Below, in pieces: positions 1 through 12,900 of a stretch of 64,000 nt of DNA. The notes below the pieces were generated by a model. That model worked only from the letters and a program-made list of their open reading frames with translations. It did no database searches and was not told the DNA's origin. Source of the stretch: Allantophomopsis cytisporea (Eukaryota > Ascomycota > Leotiomycetes > Phacidiales > Phacidiaceae); NCBI GenBank assembly GCA_024752435.1, contig CP103028.1:62001-126000 (forward strand), read 5' to 3'. A program made the translations under genes and the position numbers. Positions within the stretch are counted from its first letter, which is position 1. The number at the start of each line of letters is the position of its first letter.

Positions 1-626
1 TGCTTGTGCATCCTCTATGGCTGTCGGTCCGCTGTTCTGTTGTCGTTGCTTTGCGCGCTGCTGTCGTCGTGTTGGGTGCGGCTGTTGTTGCTGCTGGTCT
101 TCTGATGAACTTTTTGTCGTGGTCGGCGTACACGGAGTTTCGTTTTCGCGGTGCTGCGTCATGGCGGCGGGAGTGTAGGGCTGAACGAGTACAAGGTGGG
201 ATAAAGTTGGAACTTGGAAACTATTTGTATGTTGAATGCATGTTCGCAGTTTGAAATGCCTGCAGTCTTTGGACTCTTGAAGTAGGATAGACTTTTGTAT
301 TAAAACTAAGTACTTTATGTGCATTGGCTTTCCTTCCACTCAAAAGAAAAATTCATAAGCAAGAGTCATACAGTACTTATTCACAGCCCCATCGCCCGCC
401 TCCTTCAACGTTGGGTGGGAGTCATAACACCACACTAAGCCTGACTTGATTCCTCGTCATTCATAATGCGTCATATTAACCAACACAAAGGACTCGGACA
501 GGCAAGGTAAACTTATTCTTAAATACTATGCCTTTTAAGATTCAAGATCGCTGCATTGCTGATCTTGCTCGCGATCTATTAGACAAAACGCCATGCCACC
601 CTACCTTGTATTACAACTTCTTCACA
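1..626. other. Left-edge gap, no gene recognised
   Basis: An 82-codon open frame (6-254, +) is rich in Val/Ala and GC-rich, but it matches no family I know and has no supporting splice pattern. The rest is ordinary AT-rich intergenic DNA and the 3' flank of the minus-strand BAR-domain gene that follows. Confidence 0.5.
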
Positions 627-1723
627 TTATACCGTTCCGCTGATGCTCAATTCTCTGATCTCCTGCAAAACCTCTTCCACTCTGGCATCCAAATGTCCCT
701 GTGCATATTGGTCTCTAGTATCCGCATCTAAATACTGCTGCACCTGCGCCATTCTTGAGTATGCCTCCGCACAGAATCGTAGTTGAATCTTGACGAGAGC
801 TTCAAAACTTGGGTCGAGATATGGAACACGAAGATCGATGAGTTGGGGAAGCTCGGTGAAAAGCTGCTCGTTCAGTTGTTCGTAGGCCGCCTTTGCCATC
901 TCGGTTTCCTTCTCAGCACGTGGAAGTTTGGTAACATCCTTGTCTGGCTTCTCGACAAGCTTCTTGACCTTGGCACGCATAGCATCGTAGTCGAGGAGTT
1001 TGTGGTTGCGCTTCTTAATACCTATAGAATCGTTAGCTACGTCATATCATGGGAAGTGGTGTTTCCATACATTCGTTGATATCTGGGAAGTAGGCACAGA
1101 ATCGGGAGATTGGTTCAAGTACAGTAGTTCTGGGAACTTGTTAGAATGTTGACGGCTGTCTCGGTATGCCAGAAACTCATTACCTGTATGGTCCATCAAG
1201 TGCTTTGATCGTTTCGGCATCCAGATCCTCTACTGCCTGTTTGTAACTGCGGCTTACTCCATCGTTGGCGCCGGCATCACCATAGAAAGCATCGATGGTC
1301 TCGGCGATTCGCATTTGAGAAGCGGTCATTGCTATGCGCCAATTAGTATTGCGTAATACGAGACATTTTTACCACGAACCTCTCAAGGAGTCGAGGTAAC
1401 CCTTGGCCTCCTTCTGTAGTCTCATTGAGGCTGCCTCCATGGTACGGTATCGTCTGTCTTGTCATCAGCGGATTCATTTGGTCTCAGGACTTCTAATTGC
1501 TTACCGCTCCTCTACTTCATAATCACGGTCATTTGTCTTCTCGACGTGGCCTGTGTGCGCAATTAGTATGACTGGTAGTGGACGAGGCGAAAGTACGGGT
1601 GCAGGTACCGGTCTTCATCATGACCTGCGTTGTCGCACGGTTGACATTCTTTTTGAAGCCTTCAATCTGGTCAGCAGTGATTCTACAGCACGGGAATGAG
1701 GGGCATCTACCTGCCCAAGACAT
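627..1723 (-). CDS. RVS161: BAR-domain protein Rvs161/Hob3
   Basis: Membrane-curving BAR protein of the Rvs161/Hob3 (amphiphysin-like) family, which in yeasts acts at endocytic sites and cortical actin, usually as a heterodimer with Rvs167. Seven exons can be read on the minus strand: 1711-1723, 1609-1659, 1505-1550, 1380-1453, 1184-1331, 1071-1129 and 627-1021. All junctions are GT-AG and keep frame, giving 261 aa against 265 in S. cerevisiae. The tiny first exon gives MSWAG, and splicing produces the family start MSWxGFKK. Family landmarks are the TTQVMMKTG start, the KKRNHKLLDYDAMRAK helix and LRVPYLDPSFEALVKIQLRF near the C-terminus. There is no SH3 domain, which separates it from Rvs167. 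I infer the 51-nt first intron from the family match; a predictor that reads through it would add about 17 wrong residues. Confidence 0.93.
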
Positions 1724-2200
1724 GTTCGCGGTCGGTGAAGTGGAAAGTTATAGATTATAAAGTTCTGGAACCCTCTGGATACGGCTGTCGAGTGATTGTA
1801 TATTGTAGCCCGGCGAGATGAACGAGTGTGTACTTTCGTCGTTCTTTGCGTTGTTGTTTCTGACGTGGGTGTACTTCCTCTTTACCTTACGTCCAAGATC
1901 GACATGCAGCGGAAGCCTAAGCCCAGAAGCCCGACTGACGACGATTGCGGCTTCGCATCTGTGGCGGTGCGATATGGTCCGTGCACTCTAGAATTATTTC
2001 TCAACTCTCATTTTCATGTGCATTGAGAAAATCGGCATCGAATTTCTACCAAAGAAAATACACAACATTTTGCGGAGCAATTGATTTTTCATCGCATACT
2101 CCACCATATCAATTCTTGTATTCTTCTCGGTCAACCGAAAACCGCACAATCTACGAGTTTACGATATCCCTGTCGATTATCCCAAATCCGCTCTCTCAGG
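1724..2200. other. Divergent intergenic region between RVS161 and the Alb1-like gene
   Basis: About 480 bp separate the two divergent start codons, so this stretch must hold both promoters. Several short open frames cross it but match nothing. I see no clear TATA box. Confidence 0.5.
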
Positions 2201-2572
2201 ATGCCTTCCCGCGCCAACCCAAATGTCCCCAACAAGATGAGAAGAAAGTCCAACAGAGCGAAGGTTCAGAAGGCTAGAGCTGGTGTCTCCAAGAACCCAA
2301 GAGGAACAGCAGCAAGCAGTGTTCTTCACCCAACCAGTGGACCTCTTGCTCCAGTGTCAGGAAAGAAGGCAAGAAAGTTGCAGAAGGCCCAGAACCATGC
2401 CAGACAACGTGCTTTGGAGCAGGCTTTGGAGGAACAGGCAGAGATCGACATGACTGGTGAGCATTTGTTAGATGCCTTTTCAAGTTTGGACACTCCTAAT
2501 CCGTGAACAGATGCACCAAAGACAAAGACCTCGACCAAGGCTGAGAAGGAGGAGAAGATGGACATCGAGTAA
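2201..2572 (+). CDS. ALB1: Alb1-like ribosome biogenesis factor
   Basis: Small basic protein resembling fungal Alb1, a nuclear factor that works with Arx1 on pre-60S ribosomal particles. Exon 1 is 2201-2456 and exon 2 is 2511-2572, giving 105 aa. The intron starts GTGAGC and ends GAACAG. Without splicing, the frame runs on to a stop at 2506 with an unrelated tail; with splicing it ends in a Lys/Glu-rich tail finishing KMDIE. The N-terminus (MPSRANPNVPNKMRRKSNRA) and the segment GKKARKLQKAQNHARQRALE are the Alb1-like parts: highly basic, then a charged helix. The ATG sits 10 bp after a pyrimidine-rich stretch. The family call rests on pattern recognition of a short protein, so it is less certain than the gene model. 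Confidence 0.72.
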
Positions 2573-3254
2573 GAGAGGATCACTATTGCATGGAATGGAA
2601 TGGGAGTTTGGAGTTCGGCGCCGCAACATTGCATGGCTACCATTATCAGTGAAGGGTTATATTTATACCTGAACAAGTCTATGGGACAGGAATAATCGAT
2701 AGTCAAATCGTATATTCTTACAATTCTCAGATTCTGCTCAGTATTGAGTTTCGTGACGCTTCGGACGGTGTTCTCCGGCTTTAAGAGCAGTAATGCTTTC
2801 GCATTAGAATTCGGGTGAACAGTCTGCGAAAGCCTCCAATCTTGCTTGCAGAGCTTTGCAGAATCGTCGCGATATCAGCTTTTACAAGTGCAATGGATAA
2901 CACAATTGTCGACAGTTCAGCGTAATCATTATGGTCACAGGATTAGAAACAAGATCTTGATTTGTGATTGTGAATATATACAGTTTGATTTAATACTTGG
3001 TTAATTCAAACATGAATTATACTAATTATCGCCTCTTAATCTTACAAATGAGAATTAGGCTCCTGCATCATTATTTTATACAGAAAGCAGAAATGAATGG
3101 CACATATCGTGTGGAGAATTGCAACTCAAGCCCTAAGAACATTGGGTATTGGACCCCACGCAGTGTTGGAATTCGACATCCAAGTGTCGCAGAATTTGAG
3201 TGCTAGAGAATGCTCAAGACGCAGCATTACCTAACGGCGAGACACTAAGCGCAT
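2573..3254. other. Intergenic region between convergent genes
   Basis: 3' flanks of the Alb1-like gene (+) and the pectin lyase gene (-). AT-rich, with only short chance open frames. I see no feature in it. Confidence 0.55.
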
Positions 3255-4536
3255 CTAAAGCTTTCCTACACCAGCATTGGCAACGACGCTGGCAGCGATG
3301 CCAGAAGGAGCAGCGGCTGAAGCGACAGTTGCACCCTTGAAGTCGCTGAAGAAAGAGGAAACAGAGCCGCTGAAGGATCCACTGGAGCCGAAAGCGTTGA
3401 GCTGGCAGTTGTGTCCGAGGTATGTCTTGCAGGCGGTGTTGGCAGCGGTGGTCATGGATGCGAAGAGCTGACCGACAGAAGTGGACAATAGAGGTGTGAC
3501 AACGTTCTGGAAAACGTTACCCTCGGCGACGACGTTTCCACCGGACTGGATGTCGAAAGCGTGACCCTACAAGTAATTAGTATCATAAGGGGCGAATTGT
3601 GCGGTGGGGATACTTACAGAGTTGGCGTACCAGTAGTTGTTGACGGCGTGGAGGACGGTGTTTCCTCCCATCTTTGGGCTACGACCGCTGGTGTGGTGGA
3701 TGTAGTTACCCTTCATGGTAATCTGGTCGCCTGAACCGAGGAGGTAGATAGTCCAGTAGTGGTGGTTATCGCAAGTGGCAGACCAGCTGGTGTAACCGTC
3801 GAACTCGGAGTTGGAGATAGTGACACGGCCAGATGCAGAGGTTCCAGCGACGAAGTGTTGACGACCGATGAGAGAGACCTTGACGTGATCAATCCAGATG
3901 AGATCAGTACCAGCGAGAGTAATAGCATCACCTCCCCAGATGTACTGTGGGTTCAATTCAGTGATGTGGATGTTCTGGATAATAACGTTCTTGGAACCGT
4001 TGGCGACACGGAGACCCTTTCCTCTGATTACACCCTTGCTTCCGACTCCAACGATGGACTTGTTGGATCCGAGATCAATAGGAGAGACACCAGCAGTGTC
4101 ATAGGTAACGCTGATGGTCGTGACTCCAGCGCCAGCATTGCCATTGGTGCACCACTCAGCGTGGTTAATGGCATCTTGTCCGCCGTTACCAGGGCACTTG
4201 TTGGATGCTGGTCTGCAGCCAGACTCGGTGGTGGTGCCCTCTGTTCCAATGAAGCTGTATCTGGGAGGAGAGTTAGTATTGTAGTGACTTAATCAAGGAA
4301 TGGTTCTCTTACTCCTTATCAAGAACAATGACTCGGGCAACATCGTCCATCAACCACTCCTTCAACTGAGCAACGCTGGAAGGGATGGCTGGAGTTGCGG
4401 ATCCTCCACCAGTGGTACCATGCGCGAAACCCTCTGCAGTACCAGTGACAGTCGTTGTCACAGCGCGGGGAACAACACCGGCGGTGGCATCCCTAGCAAA
4501 TGCGGCAATAGCCAGTACGATAAATGTTGCCTTCAT
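3255..4536 (-). CDS. Secreted pectin lyase (polysaccharide lyase family 1)
   Basis: Extracellular enzyme that cleaves methyl-esterified pectin by beta-elimination, used to break down plant cell walls. Three exons: 4313-4536, 3618-4260 and 3566-3255, all GT-AG, giving 392 aa, near the usual 370-390. The N-terminus MKATFIVLAIAAFARDATAG is a signal peptide. The body is a right-handed parallel beta-helix family sequence with the landmarks NPQYIWGGDAI, VSLIGRQH, WSATCDNHHYW, MKGNYIHHTSGRSPK and NNYWYANS. The Arg in SGRSPK corresponds to the catalytic arginine of the family. The Trp-rich CDNHHYW stretch points to pectin lyase rather than calcium-dependent pectate lyase. The C-terminal 100 residues are Ala/Ser/Gly-rich. 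A TATA-like TATATAA lies about 140 bp upstream. It has no visible functional partner nearby. Confidence 0.92.
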
Positions 4537-4678
4537 GTTTGCAACTTGAGATCAACTAAGTGCTTGAAAAGAATGTAAAACAGTGTATTACTGCAAGTAA
4601 AGAATGTAAATTCCAAAGTGGAAAGTAAAAGAATGATGATGAGGATAAAGAAGACATTGGAGAGGTACTTGGACCTTC

Positions 4679-4685
4679 ATTATAT
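4679..4685 (-). promoter_or_regulatory. Possible TATA box of the pectin lyase gene
   Basis: On the minus strand this reads TATATAA, about 140 bp upstream of the pectin lyase ATG. Position and sequence fit a TATA element of an inducible fungal gene. There is no transcript evidence. Confidence 0.35.
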
Positions 4686-7600
4686 ACAAATATCCAGAAT
4701 TGGTCTTCAGCAGCGGTCTGAAGGGTCAGCCGTCGCCACACATAACGCCACGAGAACTTCATCGAGGTATCTAACACCGAAAGACATGGCCAACGAGCCT
4801 CTAAGGTCGATATATTAAGGTTAGATTAAAGTAACATGAGCATAGAAGTGTTTAGTATGATAGAAACCTGGAAGATCAGATGGGAGATGGGATGTTAAGC
4901 GCCAAGACGCGACTTGTTGATATGAATGTGAATATTGATGTCGGATTGTTCCATGTAAAGCATTCTGGAAAGGCGAATATCCAGACTTTCTTCTAATTCA
5001 AGAGCCCCGACACTACATGTGCCCATATGGGAGACGGTTTTTCTCTAGTCGGCCGAGGTTGGTCGTTGAGTGGATCGGTAACTAATCACATTAGGTCAAG
5101 CTAGGCGGGGACCTTGCATAGCACCTTTGAATTTCAACGGGGATTAAGGAGTGAGGAGGCGAGGTGCGGCAGGTATCATTTCCAACCCAGAAAGCCTGTC
5201 GCTGTTCTCGATAATAGATCAAAAAGGCGCGCGCCAAGCCCTACGCAAATATGTCTTCATATAATCTACTCTCAATCCACTTTTGTAAATTTCATCATAA
5301 GCTAGATGACAGTTGTATTACTAGTTTCTCTCAGTACGAATTGCTACCCTAATTGTCAGGCAAGAGATTCAGCATTTATCTGTACCTTAGGCATGACCCA
5401 ACAAGAAGCTTCGGAGCTAGACATAGTACCTGATGTATTGAATGTGCACTGAGTACAGAAAGTTGAATATGTTGTGCTCAGCATAATACCTACACAGTAA
5501 GTGAGGAACATTCACAAACATGGACCCGAAAGGGGAAGGAAGTGATTTCCCCTAACGTGGTGTCGCCCGGGCCAAGCTTGAGCTTATTTATTCCAAACAC
5601 CTCTAAACTAGGCATAAATCTTTAAGCATAGCTGTGATTCAGTTGATCTCATGTCATTTGGGCCATGGCTTGAGCCGCCCCGGCTCAATGCCTCGAAGTA
5701 GTTGGCGGGGTGCAGCTCGTGTTCCAGATTCCACACGCCGTACTCCATAGTTTGGACTTCGTATTTCATACTTTTCAATTCCTCGCAAAGTACTTCACTG
5801 TCTTTAGGTATACATTATCGTATTTTATATCTCTTTCATGAAACATATAAAAACTATCTGTGAGCAGCCTCGGTTCAATTTGGAGCGGGAGACGACATGA
5901 AGTAGCTCATTGGCCTTGAGCTGTTATTTTTGTCAAGTTCTTCCACAAATCAGTGTGGTTGCTGTGTAGAATTCTCCATCGTTTATCACTAGTGCGTGAA
6001 AAAGACTTGGCTGTCAAACGCTTTGATCTAAACTTATATGTACTATCTATTGTGCACAGCCCGAAATCAACCTCCTGGACTGTCACAGATGAGTTTGACT
6101 GTAGCCGAAGGGTCGCCTACCGACTCCGGATTCCAAAATGTCAGAAGAACTAGGCAAGCACTCCTGGCAAGAAGCCAACAGCTTCTATTTTTCTATGGGT
6201 CCTGACGAGACATCTTAAACTGTCGTATGTCTTACGTTGACTTGCATCCTATTGCTAAGAAGAGCAATGCCGCAATTTTGTGTGACAATGTGTGATCCAC
6301 TCGTTCTATACAGCTGTTCTTTTTGATTACCTCCTTCTGAAGTCTTGTCCCAGAATCCCGGAAGAAAACTTCCGGTTGCTTGTACTCTGGATAAATCCTT
6401 AGTTCAAGATGTGCATTTTCGATATGCAAAGCAAATAGTGATTAACTGAGCGTGCATATCTTTGCAATCCAATACAATAAAGGAGGTCCACAACTTCTCA
6501 GACTTCACTCTATTTCAACCACATCTCCAGAGAAATAACCACGCCAGAGTTAAGTGCCCAGGTTTTCCAAAACCCAGTGTTCCACCCAAAGAAATTCTAC
6601 AGTGCAACACACATTGAGCGGTCAAAATACTAGTACTGGGCTGCCCTGAAGGTTCTAGCCGTAATTGCCGTCAAGGAGAAACTCAACCTGGTCATTAACG
6701 GCTAAAGCTTCTCACATGGTCAATATTCCCGTATATAAGCTTCAATAGTACATCAGCTATTCCCTTGGACCAAAGGAACGACCGAAGTCGGAGAGGCTTG
6801 TATTCGAAATGTAAGAAGAGTTCTCATGTGAATGTTACGAAGTTGTGAGTTACTTTAAAGATGCTCATGTAGCAACACAGTTGCTCATAAAAAGCACAGA
6901 AGAAGTTATCTTGTTCAATATAATTCCTTGAAGCACTAATCACCATATTTCATCTCAGCTAATTGACCAAATACTTCGGCTACGCATCTTTCCATATCTC
7001 TAATGCCTTTATCCATTTGTTGTTATCGTCTCACTTAATCATGTATCCAAAGTCCTCAATACTTCCTGACTGAAATTGCACAATCTATAGTATTGTTCAA
7101 AAATCAAGCGAGTGGCCGTTGATTGTGAACATACAAGCAATAGTCTTGACAGTAGGATTGAAAAGGGATCCAGGACTCATAAGCAAAGAATGTCCTCAAC
7201 GTCAACTTGAGGTGGCAGCCGTAAATTCTTACTCCATAAACAATCACCCGGCAAGGTATGAGGTACTGGTAGATGTGAATCACACCAAGTTTTCTCTCAA
7301 TCGCCCATATCCTTTTGTGCGACTCGTAAATGATAATGTTGTATATCTTTGATTACTGGTCTCGTATTGCTACCTAAACATCCGTGTCTTCCCTCTATTA
7401 TAAAGGGGTATAGGAGGCATTCGGCTACAAATTGTTCAAGTAATCATCTTCAATCAACACGTGCCTCTGATCTTTGTTTCCTTGCACCATTCACCCTTTG
7501 TCAAATGTCTGTTTTTCCAAACGCTTTTCGAGATCAACCCTTTCAGGGAGTTTTGGACCACGATCAAATAGATTCGCGAGAGCTGAGTCTGGTCTGGTTC

Positions 7601-8242
7601 AATGTTCTACATCTGACTTGTCTTTTGTACGAGTATGGATCGATGCTGGAATGGTTATCGTCATCAATTTCAACATACTTACCATAGTCACTGCAACCCG
7701 TATTGCTGGGAATGGATTATTAGTAGGTTGCTCAAAATTTGTAGCAATTTTTTAATATTGTTACTAGTAAGTAGGAAGACCTAGCAAAATCTGTAGTACA
7801 TGAATCGCTGGTCACTTTTTAGTTATAGATAGAAGATGCTGAAGCACATAAGTGTCCAGAACCGCAATCGTAGATAGTTACGCCTCTCATCGGAAATGCA
7901 GACTTGCCGAGTGAACGTTGATCTGTGGTAAGAACAGAAACACACATATATAAAAACAACAGTCACAAAGCAGTCGAGTTAGAAGAACAAGTTGTTTGGT
8001 CCACTTTAAGTCTTATATTCCTCAATTATCTTTTAGCTGCAACGAGCGAGCGGCTGAGAAATCAGTATGCTACCGGATTGACATGGGTAGCTGCGGACAA
8101 CAAGGCTGAGAAGCACCTCGGCCATTATGTGTAAGATGGGATGAACGATTTCACACTATGAAGTTCGAATACACACATTGTTATATTTACATCTTCGCTG
8201 AAAGAAATAGAGATCTACAACATTCCTTTTATCATCTTCACG
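4686..8242. other. 3.5-kb gap, no gene seen
   Basis: The longest open frames here are about 60-110 codons and match nothing I recognise; none can be linked by splice sites into a family-like protein. I looked for a HeLo-like third partner of NLR module 1 and did not find one. The sequence is AT-rich with no obvious long repeat. Confidence 0.55.
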
Positions 8243-9580
8243 ATGGTTTCCACGCTGACGGAACAGGCCGCCGACAAAGCTCAACAGTCTGACAAGTCGG
8301 TAGAAACCCTTCCACCAGCAAGGCCTGAGATACTGCCAGAATATCTTGGATTGAGAAGTGTTTATCAGAGCGATCGATCGGAGATTGAGTAAGTTCCAGG
8401 TGTCAAAGTAGGCGTAAAGCAAGATTCTGACAAGATATTCGTTAGCATTATTGCTGTTCACGGAATTGGAGCGAACCCGACATACACCTGGAAGATATTG
8501 GGATCAAATAGTGGGAGTGGGGTTGACTGGTTAAAAGATCCGACAATGCTCCCAAATGCGATACCACAAGGAAGGATAATGAAATTTGGCTATCAGTCAC
8601 AGTGGTTTGGAAAGGACGCAGTCACAACAAATGTGTCCAACATCGCGGAAGATCTCATGAGGTGTCTCGAATCCGTTCGCGAGGTATGGTTTAACTCATT
8701 TGGTAGACGATAATCTGACTTGACCATAGAATTGTACTGATCGGCCTATAATCTTCATCGGGCATTGTTTTGGTGGACTTGTTATTGAGAAGGTAACCTT
8801 TATTCAATACTATTCTCAACTACTACTTACCAACGCCAGGCTTTAACACTTGCCAAATTGTATGACTCCGAGATCCTACCAGCCACCAGAGGAATTGTGT
8901 TCTTAGGAACTCCACATCGTGGCACAGGAGAAATCACGTCTTCGGGACTCATGTATAGGGCGATTGCTTCTGCTCCATCGCTTTATATTGAAGGTGCTGT
9001 TCTCAAAAATATAGAACAGGGCAGTGAGGTTCTCACTAGTATCCACTCCGAATTCATGATTCTGTGTAACAGAAATGGTTTCAAGATCTGTTGCTTTTTT
9101 GAGCGGAAGATCACCGACGTAGGTGTGATCATTAATCAGGCTGGCCTGAGGGTATGACTCGTCTTCAACCAGATGAATTTGCTGATCTGATTATTGAAGG
9201 AATTCATAGTCGACCAAACATCGGCCTATATACCTGGCCACCCTAATAGGGGTCTACCTCTCGACCATTTCAGAATGAGCAAATTTACAGGCCCAGCTGA
9301 TGGCAATTACCATGCTGTGCGAGATGAAATTCGGAAGATGGCGGGGATGCCTAGTGGTAAGATGAGAGCGCACCATACGCATTCAATATAGACTCATTCA
9401 GTTACTCATGTATTATTAGAATTCCAAGTGCATAACAACAAGGCTGACCAGAGATGGTCTGAAGAGAACAACGCAGGAAGACGTGGTCCATACTTTGGCG
9501 GCTCAAACTTCTCAGGAAACAACAGCGGTTCGAGAATAAATCAATTAGGGACAGTTACTGGAAACTTCACTACAGGATAG
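8243..9580 (+). CDS. SesB-like alpha/beta hydrolase with C-terminal amyloid-type motif (module 1 effector)
   Basis: Predicted lipase/esterase-fold protein of the kind fused to or placed beside fungal NLRs (SesB/SBP type). Six exons: 8243-8388, 8446-8683, 8730-8792, 8840-9151, 9200-9356 and 9420-9580; all junctions keep frame, 358 aa. Landmarks: IIAVHGIGANPTYTW (oxyanion-side HG motif), DWLKDPTMLP, RIMKFGYQSQW, RPIIFIGHCFGGLVIEKAL and GIVFLGTPHRGTGE. The nucleophile elbow reads GHCFGG, so Cys replaces the usual Ser. The late catalytic His may be the one in LDHFRMSKF. After the hydrolase domain comes a polar linker (NNKADQRWSEENNAGRRG), then the terminal motif FSGNNSGSRINQLGTVTGNF, about residues 336-355. 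A related motif opens the NLR gene that starts 416 bp downstream on the same strand. Inferred role: membrane- or lipid-acting death effector triggered by amyloid templating. Confidence 0.85.
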
Positions 9581-9996
9581 TCCTAGCTTGACTTTATAGT
9601 TGCTATAAATTAGAGTTCTCGTTAGGACACAAGACCACGATTGATTTTATTCTAGAATCTTTAATGCGTAACCGGGAAAGTTACAACAAGAGTGTGGAGT
9701 AAAACCGTAGGATTGTGCTGATATTTGACATGATCGGCTGCCCGAAGCGCCATTGGGCGACTGATTACATGCAACCTTTACCACCCCTGTCTCCCCAGCT
9801 TGCGCTTGAATGTGCACAGCCGAACCATATTTGAGCGAGATCATCAGTACATGAGGTCTTAATGATGTGAGCGTGTTCCCAGATACCACCATTTCCAGGT
9901 TAGTCAATAAATTGGATTCTTTCGCTTTCTTCTCCAATTCATGGTATAACATATCTCCTGAAGCCGCGGGTTCTGCCAGCTGTTCGAGGAAACATA
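9581..9996. other. Spacer between module 1 effector and NLR
   Basis: A 416-bp region that must carry the effector 3' end and the NLR promoter. A 101-codon minus-strand open frame crosses it (9647-9952) but shows no family match or splice support. Confidence 0.5.
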
Positions 9997-12900
9997 ATGT
10001 CCTCGGCCTTATCGTCTTCGTGCGCCACTCAGCCTATTATCAATGGCTCTCAATTCTCTGGAACGAACAGGATAGATGGACAAGGAAACATCAACCAAGT
10101 CGGGGTTATTCAGGGAAACGCGTACTTTGGTGAGAGCATCAATTCTGAATTAGTCTTTCCTGTGCTAAAAATTGGGCAATAGGCGATCAGACAACTCGAA
10201 ATACTCGGAAAGATTTCTTCGTGTGGTTGAACCAATGGATCGGGAATATCAACTCTAAGAAAGATCATGAGACAATTCTCCACAAAAGATACAAAGACAC
10301 GGGAGATTGGTTATTAAGGCACCCCGAATTCCAAAACTGGGTAGGATTTGGACTTGAATCTTCAAGTATTTTGTGGTGCTTGGGCTCACGTATGTTCCGT
10401 TTGGTCTAAATGTCCATTACATTCACTGACTGGTTTGGATAAAGCTGGCATAGGAAAGTCAGTTTTAGCGTAAGTTTCAGATTTTCCATATAATGGAGTA
10501 GATATAGAAGCTGATACGCTTTGGTAAGTTCAATAGTTGTTGACCACCTTCAAAAGCGGTTTGCGTCGGATGATAAAACCGGCGTTGCTTTCGTGTACTT
10601 CAAACACGACTCCCAAGATTTACAATCACCCATGGCAATTGCTGCATCCATCATCAAGCAATTATGCGTTAGTTTACGCAATGTGCCTATACCGCCGCGT
10701 CTGATAGATTTTCAGCACACTTCGGATGAGACCATGGAGGAGCCGTCAGTTGAGGAATTCACAAAAGAACTCCAATCGCTTGGAGGAATCTTCGAAAGAG
10801 TATTTGTCATTGTGGATGCATTAGATGAATGCAAGTACGATAACAGGAAGACAGTTCTAGAGCTTCTCTTTGCGTTCGCTAAGAGTCATACTTGTGCAAA
10901 GATACTGGTTACAAGTCGAGACGAGAAGGAAATCAGGAATTTTTTCACGTACCAAGAGACACCAGTGATCCAGATTCAAGTCGATCATGTCAGTTCGGAC
11001 ATAAAATCATATGCCGAAGGCTACGTTGAGGAGCTTCTGAAAAAGAACGAACTTCGCATTCAATCCCCCTTGCTGAAAGCAAAAGTAATAAATAGACTTA
11101 CTGAAAAGGCCCAAGGAATGTATGTATGAAGGAGTTAGAGCTATTAAATCAAGGATACTGACATACTAAAAAGGTTCCTCTGGGTCAACCTGCAACTTGA
11201 TCAGCTTTGTAAACACGAAAGAGATAAAGATATCAACGATGAACTTGAAAAGCTACCCGATGGTCTCTATCAGACATACCAACGTATTTTGGATCAAATA
11301 AGAAGGCTGAAACCTCAGCTCCGGACACTAGCTCAACAGTCGTTGATTTGGGTTCTCTACTCCGTCAGACCACTAGGTATAAGGGAACTCATCGAGGCCA
11401 CTGCCGTCGACGACAAGTGTAGAACACGAAACGATTTGGAAGAGAACATTTTTCGTCATGATACAATACTTCATGCTTGCTCCAATCTCCTTGTAATTGA
11501 GGACGACATCGTACGACCAGTACACTTCTCCGTGCGTGAATTCTTCACTCAAACCAAAATGGTTGGTGATTGGCATGATACCACCTCAGTTGCAGACTCA
11601 CACTTTGGGCATACAGAAATATCTCTCTGCTGCTTGAGGTACTTGATGCTCGACGTGTTTTGGACACATGCAGATACAGAAAGTGATCTTGTTTGTCGAG
11701 TCGAGAAGAACATCCTGGCTCCTTATGCTGCCTTTTTCTTCGACATCCATATTAGCCAGCTGGACCAACTATCTTCACAACTGAGAGGCTGTATAAAAGC
11801 TTTCCTTCGGTATAGGAACAAGTCCTTGAAGTCAGTATTTCAGCTGCGAAGATTTCACGGCTCCGGCGAGTCCATGCACAGACGTAAAGTCTTCCTTGAT
11901 ATGGACTATGACATTGGGCCAGAAGACATCATTGTGGGAAGCCGTCTATATAACTCGAAACAGCTTTCACAGGTAGATTCCAAATGGGAAGATCTAACCA
12001 TCCCCCAATTTGCGCTTCATCGAGCAGTAGAGTATGGTGTACTCGATACCGTTCGGTCGTTGATCGATTCTGGACAGCCGATCAATGAGCTTGATTACTA
12101 CGGATTTTCTCCATTATTTTATGCCTGCGATAATGGCTTCATAGAATTGACCGTCTTGCTGCATGATTATGGGGCGGAGATAGATATCATCTGCGAGAAT
12201 AACGAGACTGCTCTGTATGTTGCTTCAACTCGAGGACATTTTGTCGTTGTTCGACTGTTGATCTTCTATGGTGCAACAATTAACATTGGAGCTGGAAAGT
12301 ATGGCAACGCATTCTGCGCAGCTATCTATGAAGGCCATGATGCTGTTGCACAGCTTCTTTTAAAAAATGGAGCAAATCCTAATTCTGTTGGCAAAGATCA
12401 TCAGAGCGCAATGTTCATAGCTTCCTGCAAGGGACTTGATAATGTCGTGAGAATGCTCCTACGTGAAGGGGTTGAAGTTGCGCCTTTGAAAAGCATTGTT
12501 TCAACTTCCTTTCCAAACATATCTCAGCCGGGGGTTAAGCTTGAGATTCTTGACCCTGGAGATGCTTTTGGAGCAGCCTTGAGTTTTGGACAAGCGACTG
12601 TTGCACAAGCTTTTGCTGATCATGACCTACGAATCTTCAGCAAGATTGATTTTGTAGATGTCATCACAAATGCAGCTCATGCAGGCTACCACGATCTAGT
12701 GGACGTCTTATGCCGTTATGTCAAGTATCAATATATCCCTAGGAAGGATGTGAAAGGTCTTGAAGCAGCTCTTATAGTGCTGTTAGCAAACTTCCAAGTT
12801 GTGGCTGCAAAAAGGCTATTGGATCTTGGCGCCTACGAGTATTCCATATTTAGGGGACATGCTGACCAGGGTATCTCGTATCCCAACCAGACAAGGCCAG

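Noticed and set aside
1660..1710. Unspliced N-terminus of Rvs161 (MSWAGRCPSF...)
   Set aside because: The 51-nt stretch is a multiple of three and open, but splicing it out gives the conserved MSWxGFKK start, so it is an intron.
2326..2706. 126-codon minus-strand frame over the Alb1-like gene
   Set aside because: Overlaps the better supported spliced plus-strand gene and has no family resemblance.
4686..8242. Search for a HeLo-like third partner next to module 1, as in the HELLP-SBP-PNT1 cluster
   Set aside because: No frame or spliceable set resembling a HeLo/HELLP domain or carrying the module motif was found.
9647..9952. 101-codon minus-strand frame between the module 1 genes
   Set aside because: Lies in the NLR promoter spacer, with no family match; likely chance.
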